Source of the DNA: Zygaena filipendulae
Lineage: Eukaryota; Arthropoda; Insecta; Lepidoptera; Zygaenidae
Direction of reading: 5' to 3'
Length of the DNA stretch: 64,000 nucleotides
Assembly: GCA_907165275.2 (NCBI GenBank)
Contig: OU015677.1
Coordinates: 2,232,001-2,296,000, forward strand
Every line of letters starts with the position of its first letter. Within the stretch, counting starts at the first letter, position 1. The notes beneath the pieces were generated by a model that made no database searches, was not told the DNA's origin, and worked only from the letters and a program-made list of their open reading frames with translations. Of this stretch, positions 35,111 through 45,800 are shown piece by piece. A program made the position numbers and the translations under genes.

Positions 35111-35169
35111 TATCTCCTTGATACTGAAGTCAAAGAAATACAATAAATAAAATTGATGCAGGCAAACCC

Positions 35170-36330
35170 GCAGCAGGATCAGGTATTCCGAGATAAAAAT
35201 ATCTACTACCTACCATATATTTGTTTCTCTACCTAAGTAACTACTTTTCACGTGTAGTATACAAAATTTCATACAGTTTGACCCGCGTTAATTTCGGAGT
35301 TTCCGCGGGAATTCCGAGATAAAAAGTACCCTATGTCCTCTGTACCCCAGACAACGTGTATACAAAATTTCATGATGATCCGTTGAGTCGTTGAGGCGTG
35401 AAAGCGTAACAAACAAACAAACAAACTCACTTTCGCGTTTATAATATTTATTTATGTTTTGGCAACAAACAGTCATATATACATCTTAATTTTTACAATA
35501 TTTCGTATTACTATGTTACAGACCTACAGTGCCGATACATGATAATAAGTATACAGTACAAATGAGAGATGGCACATAAGTTGTCATCAATATCAGTAAG
35601 GATAGATAATACCTAAATAGATTACTAGCTATACCGCGTGGTTTCACCCGCGTGAGTTACGGAATTCCCGCATGAACTCCAAAGTAGTCTAATTTACGCC
35701 TTATAACATCACCTAATTAGCTGTGAAAGTCCCATCAAAATTGATCTAACCATTTCGGAGATTCACCCGCGTTAATTTCGGAATTCCCGCAGGAACTCCG
35801 AAGTAGCCTAATTTACTCCTAATAACATTAGCTAATTAGCAGTGAGAGTCTCGTCAAAATTGGTCCAACCATTTCGGAAATTCACCCGCGTTAATTTCGG
35901 AACTCCCGCAGGAACTCCAAAGTAGTCCAATGTAAACCTTATAACATTAGTTAATTAGCAGTGAAAGTCCCGTCCAAATCGGTTCAACCCTTTCGGAGAT
36001 TCACACGCGTGAGTTCCGGAACTTCCGCAGGAACTCCAACCTGGTCCTGACAATAACGAACACAAAGGAAATAATTTCCCAGTTTGGTGCAGTCGTTTGG
36101 AAGTTACGCGCTTAGCAATACATTGAGCGATTCATTTTTATTTATATAGATTTCAGAGTTCCCGTGGGAATTCCGGGTAAAAATATAGCCTATGTTACTC
36201 AGGAATAACGTAGCATTCTAATGGTGAAAGAATTTTTAAATCGATTCAGTAGTTTTTGAGTTAAATCGTAACAAACAAACAAACTACAAAACAAACAAAC
36301 AAAAAATCAAATCTTCCCTTTTTATAATAA
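35170..36330 (-). repeat. Cluster of Helitron-like repeats and a LINE-like tail
   Basis: Reverse copies at about 35280-35445, then several short tandem modules at 35630-36030 sharing TTCACCCGCGTTAATTTCGG and CCCGCAGGAACTCC, and another at 36150-36330. A LINE-like reversed tail (TTATTTATGTTTTGGCAACA) lies at 35446-35590. Confidence 0.55.
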
Positions 36331-36435
36331 TAATAATTATTGTCAACTTCCCAACGCACTGACGAACTAAATAAAAGAAGATCAATATGAAATAGAATGA
36401 CGCACGACGGCTGAATGTATAGAAGTTTTTCGACA

Positions 36436-36545
36436 GGAGGATCTATGCGATAATGGTTTAGTGGCTAGAACAACGGGTAGCGAAGACGTAGTAGTTTTGT
36501 AAGGCCCCTGTTCAAATCTCAGCCCCCACTGTTATACTATGATGT
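36436..36545 (+). repeat. tRNA-derived SINE head (candidate)
   Basis: A-box-like TGGTTTAGTGG (36454) and B-box-like TGTTCAAATCTC (36509) are about 55 bases apart, followed by a T run at 36545. It does not fold into a convincing full tRNA, so a SINE promoter fragment is more likely. Confidence 0.4.
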
Positions 36546-36639
36546 TTTTTTTTTGTTATCTGTCATTTTTTATTGCAATGTTTACGATTTGAAATCTATA
36601 CTGTTTTTTCTGTAGATTATTATTCACACTTCTAGACAA

Positions 36640-37910
36640 ACCTATTATTAGAAATGTGAGTTTGTTTGTTTGTTTGGTACGCTTTCACGGCTTGATTACC
36701 TAACCGATTATTAACAAACTTTGCATACACGTTATTAGGGGCACAGAGAAGAACACAGGGTAGTTTTAATCCAGGAACTCCCGCAGGAACTCCGAAAAAC
36801 CCGCGCTATAATTTCTATATTGTATAGCTAATAATATTATGAAGTAGTAAAGAACCAGTTTTAAAAAAATATTTTACTCATATAGGAAACTACAGTATCC
36901 CTGAGTGATATAATAGATAACAACTTGACAAAGTATCCCATGTTAGTAGTCGCAAAACTCGAAAACGATCTATCGCGATGGATTGACTTGAAATTTTGAC
37001 TGGACTTGAAGTTTTGATTAGACGGGACCTGGTTTTTTTTCCAATACCTGTATATTTTTATAGCTGTTCCCCGCGGTTTCACCAGTAATAAGATAGAAGT
37101 TCCCGTGGGAATTTCGGGATAAAAGTACCCTTTGTCCTTCTCTGTATCTCTGACAACGTGTGTGCAAAGTTTCATGATGATCCGCAGAGCTGTTGAGGCG
37201 TGAAAGCGTAACAAACAAACAAACTTACTTTCACATTTATAGTGAGGTTATCCTACTAATATTATAAACTAGCTGTGCCCCGCGGTTTCACCCGCGTGAG
37301 TTTCGGGATTCCCGCAGGAACTCCAATGCAGTCTAATTTACTCCTTATAACAACAGCTAATTAGCAGTGAATCCCGTCAATATCGGTCCAACCGTTTTGG
37401 AGATTCACCCGCGTGAATTTCGGAATTCCCGCAGGAACTCCAAAATTCTTTTATATAAACCTTGTCCTGACAATAACGAACTCAAAAAAAAATCAATTTT
37501 CCAATTTGGTGCAGTCGTTTGTAAGTTATGCGCTTACCAACACATTTGACGATTCATTTTTATTATATAGATGTGAAAGTGTGGATCTTTATTACTCAAT
37601 CACGCAAAAACGGCTGAACTGAGTTGGATGAAATTTTGCATGCACGGAATTCCCGCGGGAACTCCAAAATTACCGCGGGTGACAGCGGGGCACAGCTAGT
37701 GTTAAATATTTTTACCAAAATAAAAGAAGAGTAACCAACTAAAAAAAAAGTTTAAAATAATTTTAAGTCGTTTTCACAGATAGATTAAGCTTAGCCTGGA
37801 GCTACATATGTATATATAGGCTTTGTTTCATTGAAATCGGATGTCGGAAAAAAAGTTGTTGTATAAAAACCTTTCGCGCGGGTGAAACCGCGGGGCACAG
37901 CTAGTCTTAA
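36640..37910. repeat. Cluster of Helitron-like repeats in both orientations
   Basis: Forward 36640-36815; reverse 37062-37260 (GTTCCCCGCGGTTTCACC ... AAACAAACTTACTTTCACAT); reverse 37268-37570 (ACTAGCTGTGCCCCGCGG); forward 37570-37705 (ending GGGGCACAGCTAGT); forward end 37866-37910 (GGTGAAACCGCGGGGCACAG). No genes between them. Confidence 0.6.
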
Positions 37911-39400
37911 ATATTGTTGTTCTATACCCTAGAATTTTTTTTCATTACAGTTTAAAATCCTAGAAAGAACGAAAAATAAATCGTTTATAAATAAGTGTGT
38001 ATAAATAAGTTTGACAAAATAGTTACAAAAAGTGGAATATAAATCTAAGGTTTGAACACAAGATTTTCACGATTCATAGTTTACAAAAAGAGACGCATTA
38101 CACCACAGCGCCACCGAGACTCTTATTGAAATGGCCAAATTACGAATCTTATTCGTCTAGTATTAATCGATTTGCATGTGTGTGTGACTACGTTTCGGCC
38201 GGTTATTCGATATTTTCGTGTAGTTAAAGGATAATAATGCGCGTAAAGCCATATAAAAATTTTAAATCAAAGATGTATTAAACACTCATCCTCTCGCACC
38301 CATCATCAAAATCTATTTTTTAACCTTGTGATTCTCTGTAAATTGAGAAAACTCTTTTATGGCGCCGTCCGCGGCCTCTATCGGAAGGGAGCTGCGTCAT
38401 ATGGTAGAGCGCACCCTTAATCAAAAAGAAAAATATACCTACGTGTCTATTATTTTTTTATTATCTAACTGACTGACTAAATAGAATTTTGGGACGAATA
38501 TTGAGTACCGACCGATGATATATTTTATTTTACACAATGTGATAAAAGTGTTTGATATAATAACATTCGATAAGTTACAAGGCATTCGATCCGTTGCGTA
38601 TAATTAAAATTCAAGTTTTATAAATAACAAAAATACTAAACTGGCTGCCAATGGACGATGAAGTGGAGAGAGATGCGATCCGGGACTAACTTGGCAGAGT
38701 TTACGGTTACAAAGTTGTGGAATGTGTGACATTTTAATATGGAATACATTCTAATGGTTGGTGATATCTTATTAAGCATACAACATAATAATAATCAAAG
38801 TGGAAATGAGCAGGAAAACCTCTCACACATGCATAGGATGGGATCAACACTTACTACTCATAATTCGGGCTTTTTCCACCACAGGGTATCAGAGTAGGTT
38901 TTTTGAGATCAGTTTATAGCAAAATCAGAAGTTACAAGAACATGTCACGAGATAAGAAATATAGATATTATTTAAATATTCGTAATTATTGTGAAATAAG
39001 AATATTATTGTATTAACAAGCGCAAATTCTTTATCATAAATTATTATAAAATGGAAATGCGATCTTTTAAATTTGTGATTTTTTTTCAAATACATTTATT
39101 AAATTTATGAAAACTATGAAAAGATTTTTATTAATTATAAAAAAGCTACATTATTAGTACTAACCGACTTTTCATAGACGCATGTTATATTTTCAAGGTA
39201 GCACAGGTCCCATAGTAAACGAATAAAGGAAAATAATGAGCCGAGTGAATTTCTTCATTGCAAACATAAAATGGCTTACGGATACCTAGAATCGGTAAAT
39301 CAATAGCATTTTTGAGATTTATTTATGTATTCAAATACTCAACGGCAGTGATGAGATAATACGTTTCAAAGATTTTTGTAACAACATTAAAATATGTAAT
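37911..39400. other. Intergenic, no gene seen
   Basis: AT-rich with no coding. ACGTGTCTATTATTTTTTTA and CTAACTGACTGACTAAATAG near 38440-38485 are the right end of a TAGTCCGTC MITE. Confidence 0.4.
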
Positions 39401-39582
39401 AATAAAATATATAAAAATGAATTGCTGTTCGTTAGTCTCGCTAAAACTCGAGAGTGACTGGACCGATTTGGCTAATTTTGATCTTGAAAGATTCGTGGAA
39501 GTAGGTACCTACAGGGAAAGTTGGGAGTTCCTGCGGGAATTTCGAAACTCACGCGGGTGAAACCGCGGGGCACAACTAGTAT
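39400..39582 (+). repeat. Helitron-like repeat
   Basis: AATAAAATATATAAAAATGA at the 5' side, GAGTTCCTGCGGGAATTTCG, then ACGCGGGTGAAACCGCGGGG, ending CACAACTAGT. Confidence 0.6.
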
Positions 39583-40150
39583 GTAATAAAAGTACAAAAA
39601 GTCAGCTGCCGACCTAAACGCGGGGGAATAATTAAAAAAAAAAAAACGACCAACGCCATATCATTCAGCAGACCTGTACTACTATTAAAAGTAGAGATGT
39701 TACGGAGGTAGTTATTTTTATCGGAACCGAAGACCAAGTAAGAGATTTTAAATCTGTTTTTTGCGGAGTCGGGTATTGTGTATAAAGTGTTGGGGCCGAA
39801 GTTAAAATCGGCGTAATATCAATCGGAAGATCCGACTTATCGGGGTCGGACTCGAAGCTCTATAACATCCTTAACTAAAAGCATCGAAATGCACAGAAAA
39901 TAAAGCCATCGCATCAATAGATTGGCAATCGACCCGCTTTAAACGCGGTGTTAGGGTTTAAACCCGATAAAAGTCCGCACACGCCTGGGCGTAAACCGGG
40001 CTCAACCCTTAAAGTTTCTATTTTTTCTGTCTCTTATTTTCTACCTTTTAAATGGGGACGAACTCCTTTTCTTTCTTTATTTCTTTCACCGGGTTGATTG
40101 CTCATTCTATAAACGCATCTCACTGTGGCGAATGTCAGCACAACTTAAAT

Positions 40151-42858
40151 TTAAAGACTGCTACCAAACATCATCCTGTCGTCGTACAGACTGAGCCGGT
40201 TGCACTCGCTCGCCCTGCCCTTCTGCAAGACCCTATCCCTCCTGGCTTTGCGCACCGCGGCCGGCAGATCGCCGGGGGTTTTAACCCTGCCAGCCGGGTT
40301 CAGTAAATGCACGTCCCCGGACGAGGTGAACAGCTCACTCACCTGTTCCAGCGAGCGTTGGCGTTTGATCGCCAAACCCTTCAGCGACGGGCGGGGTGAC
40401 CTCGGCCCGCTGTCACGGAACAACTTATTATCACTGTCGATTTCACAGTTCAACGCTGCCAACCTACTATCACTATTCACTTCACCGTTCAACGCTGCCA
40501 ACTTGCTATCACTGTTGATTTCACCGTTCAACGCTGCTAGATACACCGGATTGTCAACGCTGTAACCGTTCAGATTCTCCTTGTCGTTGGTCGGATCGCT
40601 GAATTCGTTGTCGAAATTCCTATACTTGTACTGGTGTTTGTTCGTGCCGGAGTCCGGTTTCGTTTGCGTCGCCTCCTTCAGCACTTCGTTGGGATATTTC
40701 CTTTTGTCGTTGTCGCCGTTCGGCTTCTGTAACGTTTGCATGGTTATCTTCGAGCCGTTATTCTCCGACAGCAGCATGAGGTGCTCGTCTTCGCTGGTGG
40801 AACAGTCCGAGTTGATATCGTACGGGCTGCCGTTGTAGTTGGGTGTCCGGTTCTGCTCTAGATAGGTCAGTTCCAAGTTGACGCTGGCTCTCGATGACCG
40901 GCCGCTGTTGGACGCGTCGGTTATGATCCTGTTGTCGCAGCTGAGTCGTTTCTTCGTGGTGGAATCCTCGGACTCGGAGTGTCCCGATTTGAGTATGCTC
41001 TGCGACGACATGGACGTGCGCACGGAGCGCTTGTTGACGCTCTCCGAGCTGCCCGGCGAGGCGGACGTCCTGCTCCTCAGCTCTGGGGCCGCGTGCTCGC
41101 CGGGCCTCGCTTTCGGCACTATTACAGCATATATTCGATTGTGGTTGGGAGCGTTTTCGTTCTCGTCCGACGGCAGCCGTTTGAATACTTTGTTCTCGGA
41201 CCTGTTCATCTCGGACTCCATGAGCATCGTCGGCGACAGCGTCCTGTTGGGCGGCGACAGCGTGCCCGGTGTCTCGTAGCTGTACCCATTCCGGTCCGGC
41301 CGATCGAAGTTGAGGGTCTTCTCGTTCACCACCGATGTTTCGATGCGTCCGCTGCGACCCGCGCCGGTGGGGCTGTCGTCGTCGGGCACGAGTTTCACTT
41401 CCGTCTCCCTCGGCGCCCTCGACAGTTTCCTCTCGAAGAACTTCCGTATGCCCCACTTGGGTTTGTCGGTCTTCAGCTCGTGATGGTTCTTCAGGTTGGT
41501 GTCTTTGGGTGGGCGGTCGGTGTCGAGGGCGGTGACGTCGTTGGGCACGTAGGCCAGCGGCCGCTGGGGGGCGCGGGGCTCGTGGGCGCGGTCCGTGTTG
41601 TGGTCCAGGAGCCGCCGGCCGCGGGTGGTCCGGGCCACGGATAGGCAGGTCTCGCCGGCGGGCCGCCGGGGCGTCTCGGCCGGCACGGTGATGTCCTTCA
41701 GGCTCTTGTGTATGAGCGGAGCGCTCGCCTGGGGGGGGGAAGCGGTTCGTTAGCAGTATTCCTTACCGCCGCACTCAGAGTCGACTTTAATGATTACTTA
41801 ATTAAGTATAGATTTTTAAAACAAAACTGCCGCAATCAGAGACGTTCAGTAAATTAATGTTAATTTGCATTTAACTAATTAAGTTACATCTCAATAAATG
41901 CCAATAAACATCAATTTACTGAACGTCTCTGATTGCGGCAGTTTTGTTTTAAAAATCTATACTTAACAGTAATTAAGTAATCATTAAAGTCGACTCTGAG
42001 TGCGGCCGTTAGAGTTCTAATAGCAACTGTTTTATTTAGTCGATCCTCCAGGGTTTCACTCGTTGATTCCGAAGTTCCCGTGAGAATTTCGGGACAAAAG
42101 TAACCTATGTTACTCAGGACCACTGTAGCTTCCCGTAAGTGAAAGAATTTTTAAAATCGGTTCAGTAGTTCCACAGATTAACGCGAAAGAAACTACATGA
42201 AATTTTGCATAATACCACACGACGCACAGAAAAAAAAAAACGTAGAAATTATTTTTATCTCGGAATACCCGCGGGATCTCCGAAATTTATTTATTTATTT
42301 ATTCTTCATTGCACAGTCCGTACAAATGGCGAACTTAATGCCGCGGGTGAAACCGCGGGGACAGCTGGTAAGTTTTGATTAGCATTTGGCCGCCGATAAG
42401 CAATAACATGTTAACCCACAAAATTAAGTTCTTGATACAGAACGCTTTATTGGGAGTTATAGAACGTTTTTTAATTCTGTGTGTGCCTTATTACATTCGT
42501 TTCAATACCAAAAAATTATTGAACATTAAAAAAAAAATTGTCACATAATGGCGCTATAATTTTAAAACACGATTTATTCAAAATTTCTCCAGTGCGGGTT
42601 AACACACTATTGCTTATCTATGTCCATTTAGCATGCTAAAAGCTATTAGCACGACTGCTATATCCGACGTCCACGGCTGTTGGCTGTATACACGCACCTG
42701 CGCGTGCTCCTGCGTGTGCGTGTTGCGCTCGATGCACGCGTTGCGGCCCGTGTGCGGCGCGGGCAGCAGCGGGGCGCTCGCCTCGCACGCGCGGGGCTGC
42801 GCCTGCGCCTGCGCCGACACGCAGTTGGAGTTCTTGTCCTCCGACGGCGGCGATGGGT
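40151..42858 (-). CDS. wit: Receptor exons 11-12: long cytoplasmic tail
   Basis: Exons 42858-42698 and 41728-40151. About 580 residues, rich in Ser, Asn, Asp and Arg, with no folded domain. Three near-tandem 14-residue repeats (LAALNGEINSDSK, LAALNGEVNSDSR, LAALNCEIDSDNK) are encoded at about 40430-40545. The tail ends RLSLYDDRMMFGSSL. In Drosophila the Wit tail binds LIM kinase 1; whether this one does is inference. Confidence 0.85.
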
Positions 42859-45800
42859 CTGTCAACAAACAAAGTTGATGGTTATACCAATCAACCCGGT
42901 GCTTGAGTTTAAACCCGATGAACGTCCGTTATCGGGTTTGAACTCAAGCACTGGGTTGATTGCTTATATCTATATTGATGACTAGTCGTGCCCCGCGGTT
43001 TCACCCACGTTAATTTCAGAATTCCCGCGGGAATTCCGGGATAAAAAGTACCGTATGTGTCAATCTGATGTATAAGCTATATTATTGTAAAGTTTCATTT
43101 AAATCAATCCAGTAATTTTTGTGTGAAAGAGTAACAAACATCCATCCATCCATCCATCCATCCATCCATCCATACATACTTAAAAACTTTCGCGTTTATA
43201 ATATTAGTACGATAAAAAACCGAATATAAAATCCATGCCATCCTTACTTATTATAAATGCGAATGTGAGTTTGTTAGTTTTTAAGGCTTTGACGCCTCAA
43301 CGGCTCAACCGATCGTCATGAAATTTTGTATACATGTTTTCAGGAGTACAGAAAAGGACATAGGATTAAATATAGATTTTTATAATAGTACAAGGTGTTA
43401 CAATCTACGTTATACGGAATGACCTGATACACAATATTTTGAATGTACATTATTACCTGAATTGGAATGTGGATGCAGATTGTTGTCGTGTATGACTGGT
43501 CCTTGAGCGAGCAACATAGTTTTCAGCTCAGCCATGCGCTCTTCCACGCACACCGCTGTGAGCCTGCGAATTGAATCAGCAAATTAAAAAAAGTCACCAC
43601 TTGCAAAAAAAAAGTCCACCTTTAAAACCATCATAATTCGCTTTTGAACTGGTGGATAAATCTATTTTTGTGTCTTATTACATCATCTACAACCATGAAC
43701 CAACACTTAAATAGGAACCTCCCAAAAATTCTACATGTAGTATGTATTAGTGCAAAATACGTGTCCAATATTAATCTACACAACGGACTAAAAACTAAAA
43801 TTCAACTTTCAACTGGGTTATTTTATAAAAAAAAAATTACAAGGCGTGACATCCCTGTATGGACTTAGTTTTCTTTGGCCGGAAGGAGCATATCTGTCAA
43901 AAGAAAAAAAATAATTAAATTCGAAAATCGAACCTCGCCTCGGCGTCGTGGTCCCAGCACTCGTCGCACGTGTCCGCCGCCAGCTTGAGCGCGCGCGCCT
44001 CCGGCACCGGCCCGCGCGGCAGCGGCGGGCGCGCCTTCTTGCGCGACACCAGACTCTGGCGGTAGCGGAATAAGGTGCACATTGCAATGACAGCACCGCC
44101 TATGTAGATACGTAAACCTTTCCGCTATGCTAGCTATTGCTGGGCCCTTATTCACTACGACCAACAACATTCCTAATTCCTTAGTAATTATAGTAATTGG
44201 AATGCTTTACCCAACCACCCGTGTCTATGTATTTTTGTTTGTCCTTTCGCATAATTGGTTGTCTGGAAGAGATCGCAACTATGCGATAAGACCGCCATTT
44301 GCTTTCTCCTTTTTCTTTAGGTACTGTAACATTGTTATTTTTTGTGCAATAAAGGATTAAATAAATAATAAATAAAATAAATTCCTTGCCCACAACGCGA
44401 GTCCCAAAAACGCATTTCCAAACGCTCCAGATGCCAAGATATTAGAAATTATTATTCTTTTTGCCATAAGAAACGTTGTAAATGTTTTTTTTTGCAGTAA
44501 AACTTCTTTGATTACGCGGGAATGACAGTTTTTGTGGCGTCTTATCTTAGCGCGGCGTGTTATGGTCATAGTGAATAAGGACCAGGTGAACGTTGCAATG
44601 AGAGCACCGCCCATGTAGGATCACCTTTCCGCTATGCTAGGTATTGCGAGTTTTATCCGAAGAGAGACAGTTGCACATTCAAGTTGATATTTTCCAACCC
44701 CTATAGCAGCAATAGTCTACAATGCTCAATTGTTCAGTGAATTTAAAATGTCCAATTTTCATAATGTCCAATTTGCATAATGTCCAATTTGTTGAAGAGT
44801 TCAATAGGGATATTGATGATTTTTGAAAATCAAAATTCTAGTTAGTCCGTCAGTTAGAAAATAAAAAAATAACAGACACGTATTTTTTACTTTTTCTAAT
44901 TATCAAAATTTTGGGTGGGGGCTCGTGACGTCATTAACCGGTATAAGCTCCCATACAAACTGCACCGGGTTGTGACGTCACGCGAAATTTCAACTCAACG
45001 TATCGCCGTTATTTTTTTATTACGTAAAAAAGAAAAAAATACGTGTACATTATTGTTTAATAATCTACAAGACGGAGTTAAAAAGAAATCAAATAGCCCA
45101 TACGATCGTGTCAAATTCTCAAATGACCCATTTTCTCGACCCGCTCCCTCCTCACGAGAGAGAGAGGGCTCAAAGGTGAGGTGGTACACTTGGCTAAGGG
45201 GCGGGGGAGGGGGGGGGGGGGCGGTGTACAGTGCGGGGTGTACCTGCATCTGCGCGAGCGTCGGGCGCGCCGGCAGCCCGTGGTGGCTGTAGGGCGCGGC
45301 GTAGGGCGGCGCGGCGCCGGCGTGCGCGGGCGCCGTGCGCCACAGCGCCTCCCACAGCACGAGCGCGAGCGCGTACACGTCCACCGCGCACAGCGCCGCG
45401 CGCGCGCCGCTCAGGTCCAGCGCGCCCTCCAGCGCCTCGGGCGCCAGGTAGCGCAGCGTGCCCGCCTCCGTCACGCGCGCGCCGCGCCCCCACGCGCCGC
45501 CCCCGCCGCCGCCGCGCGCGCCCAGCGCCTGCGCCAGCCCCAGGTCCGCGAGACGCGCCACCTGCGCCCGCGCCCGCCGGGGGATTAGGATCGTTGACAT
45601 CTATACAATTTTTTTTTCAAATCTTTTTATTTATCCAATAAAAACAGACACCAGTTGGGATATAGTTATTTGCTGCAGCCTGCAACTTTCTTTGCAACCG
45701 TGGTGTGCAACCTACGTGGCCGCGTGCAGGTGCGCCCCCTACACCCCCGCCCCCCCCCCGCTGTACGCACCCCGGCGGCCGTGAGCAGCACGTTGTCGCT

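Noticed and set aside
40979..41644. 221-codon open frame on the plus strand
   Set aside because: Lies entirely antisense to the large last exon of the BMP receptor and has the skewed Arg/Gly/Val composition of a shadow frame.
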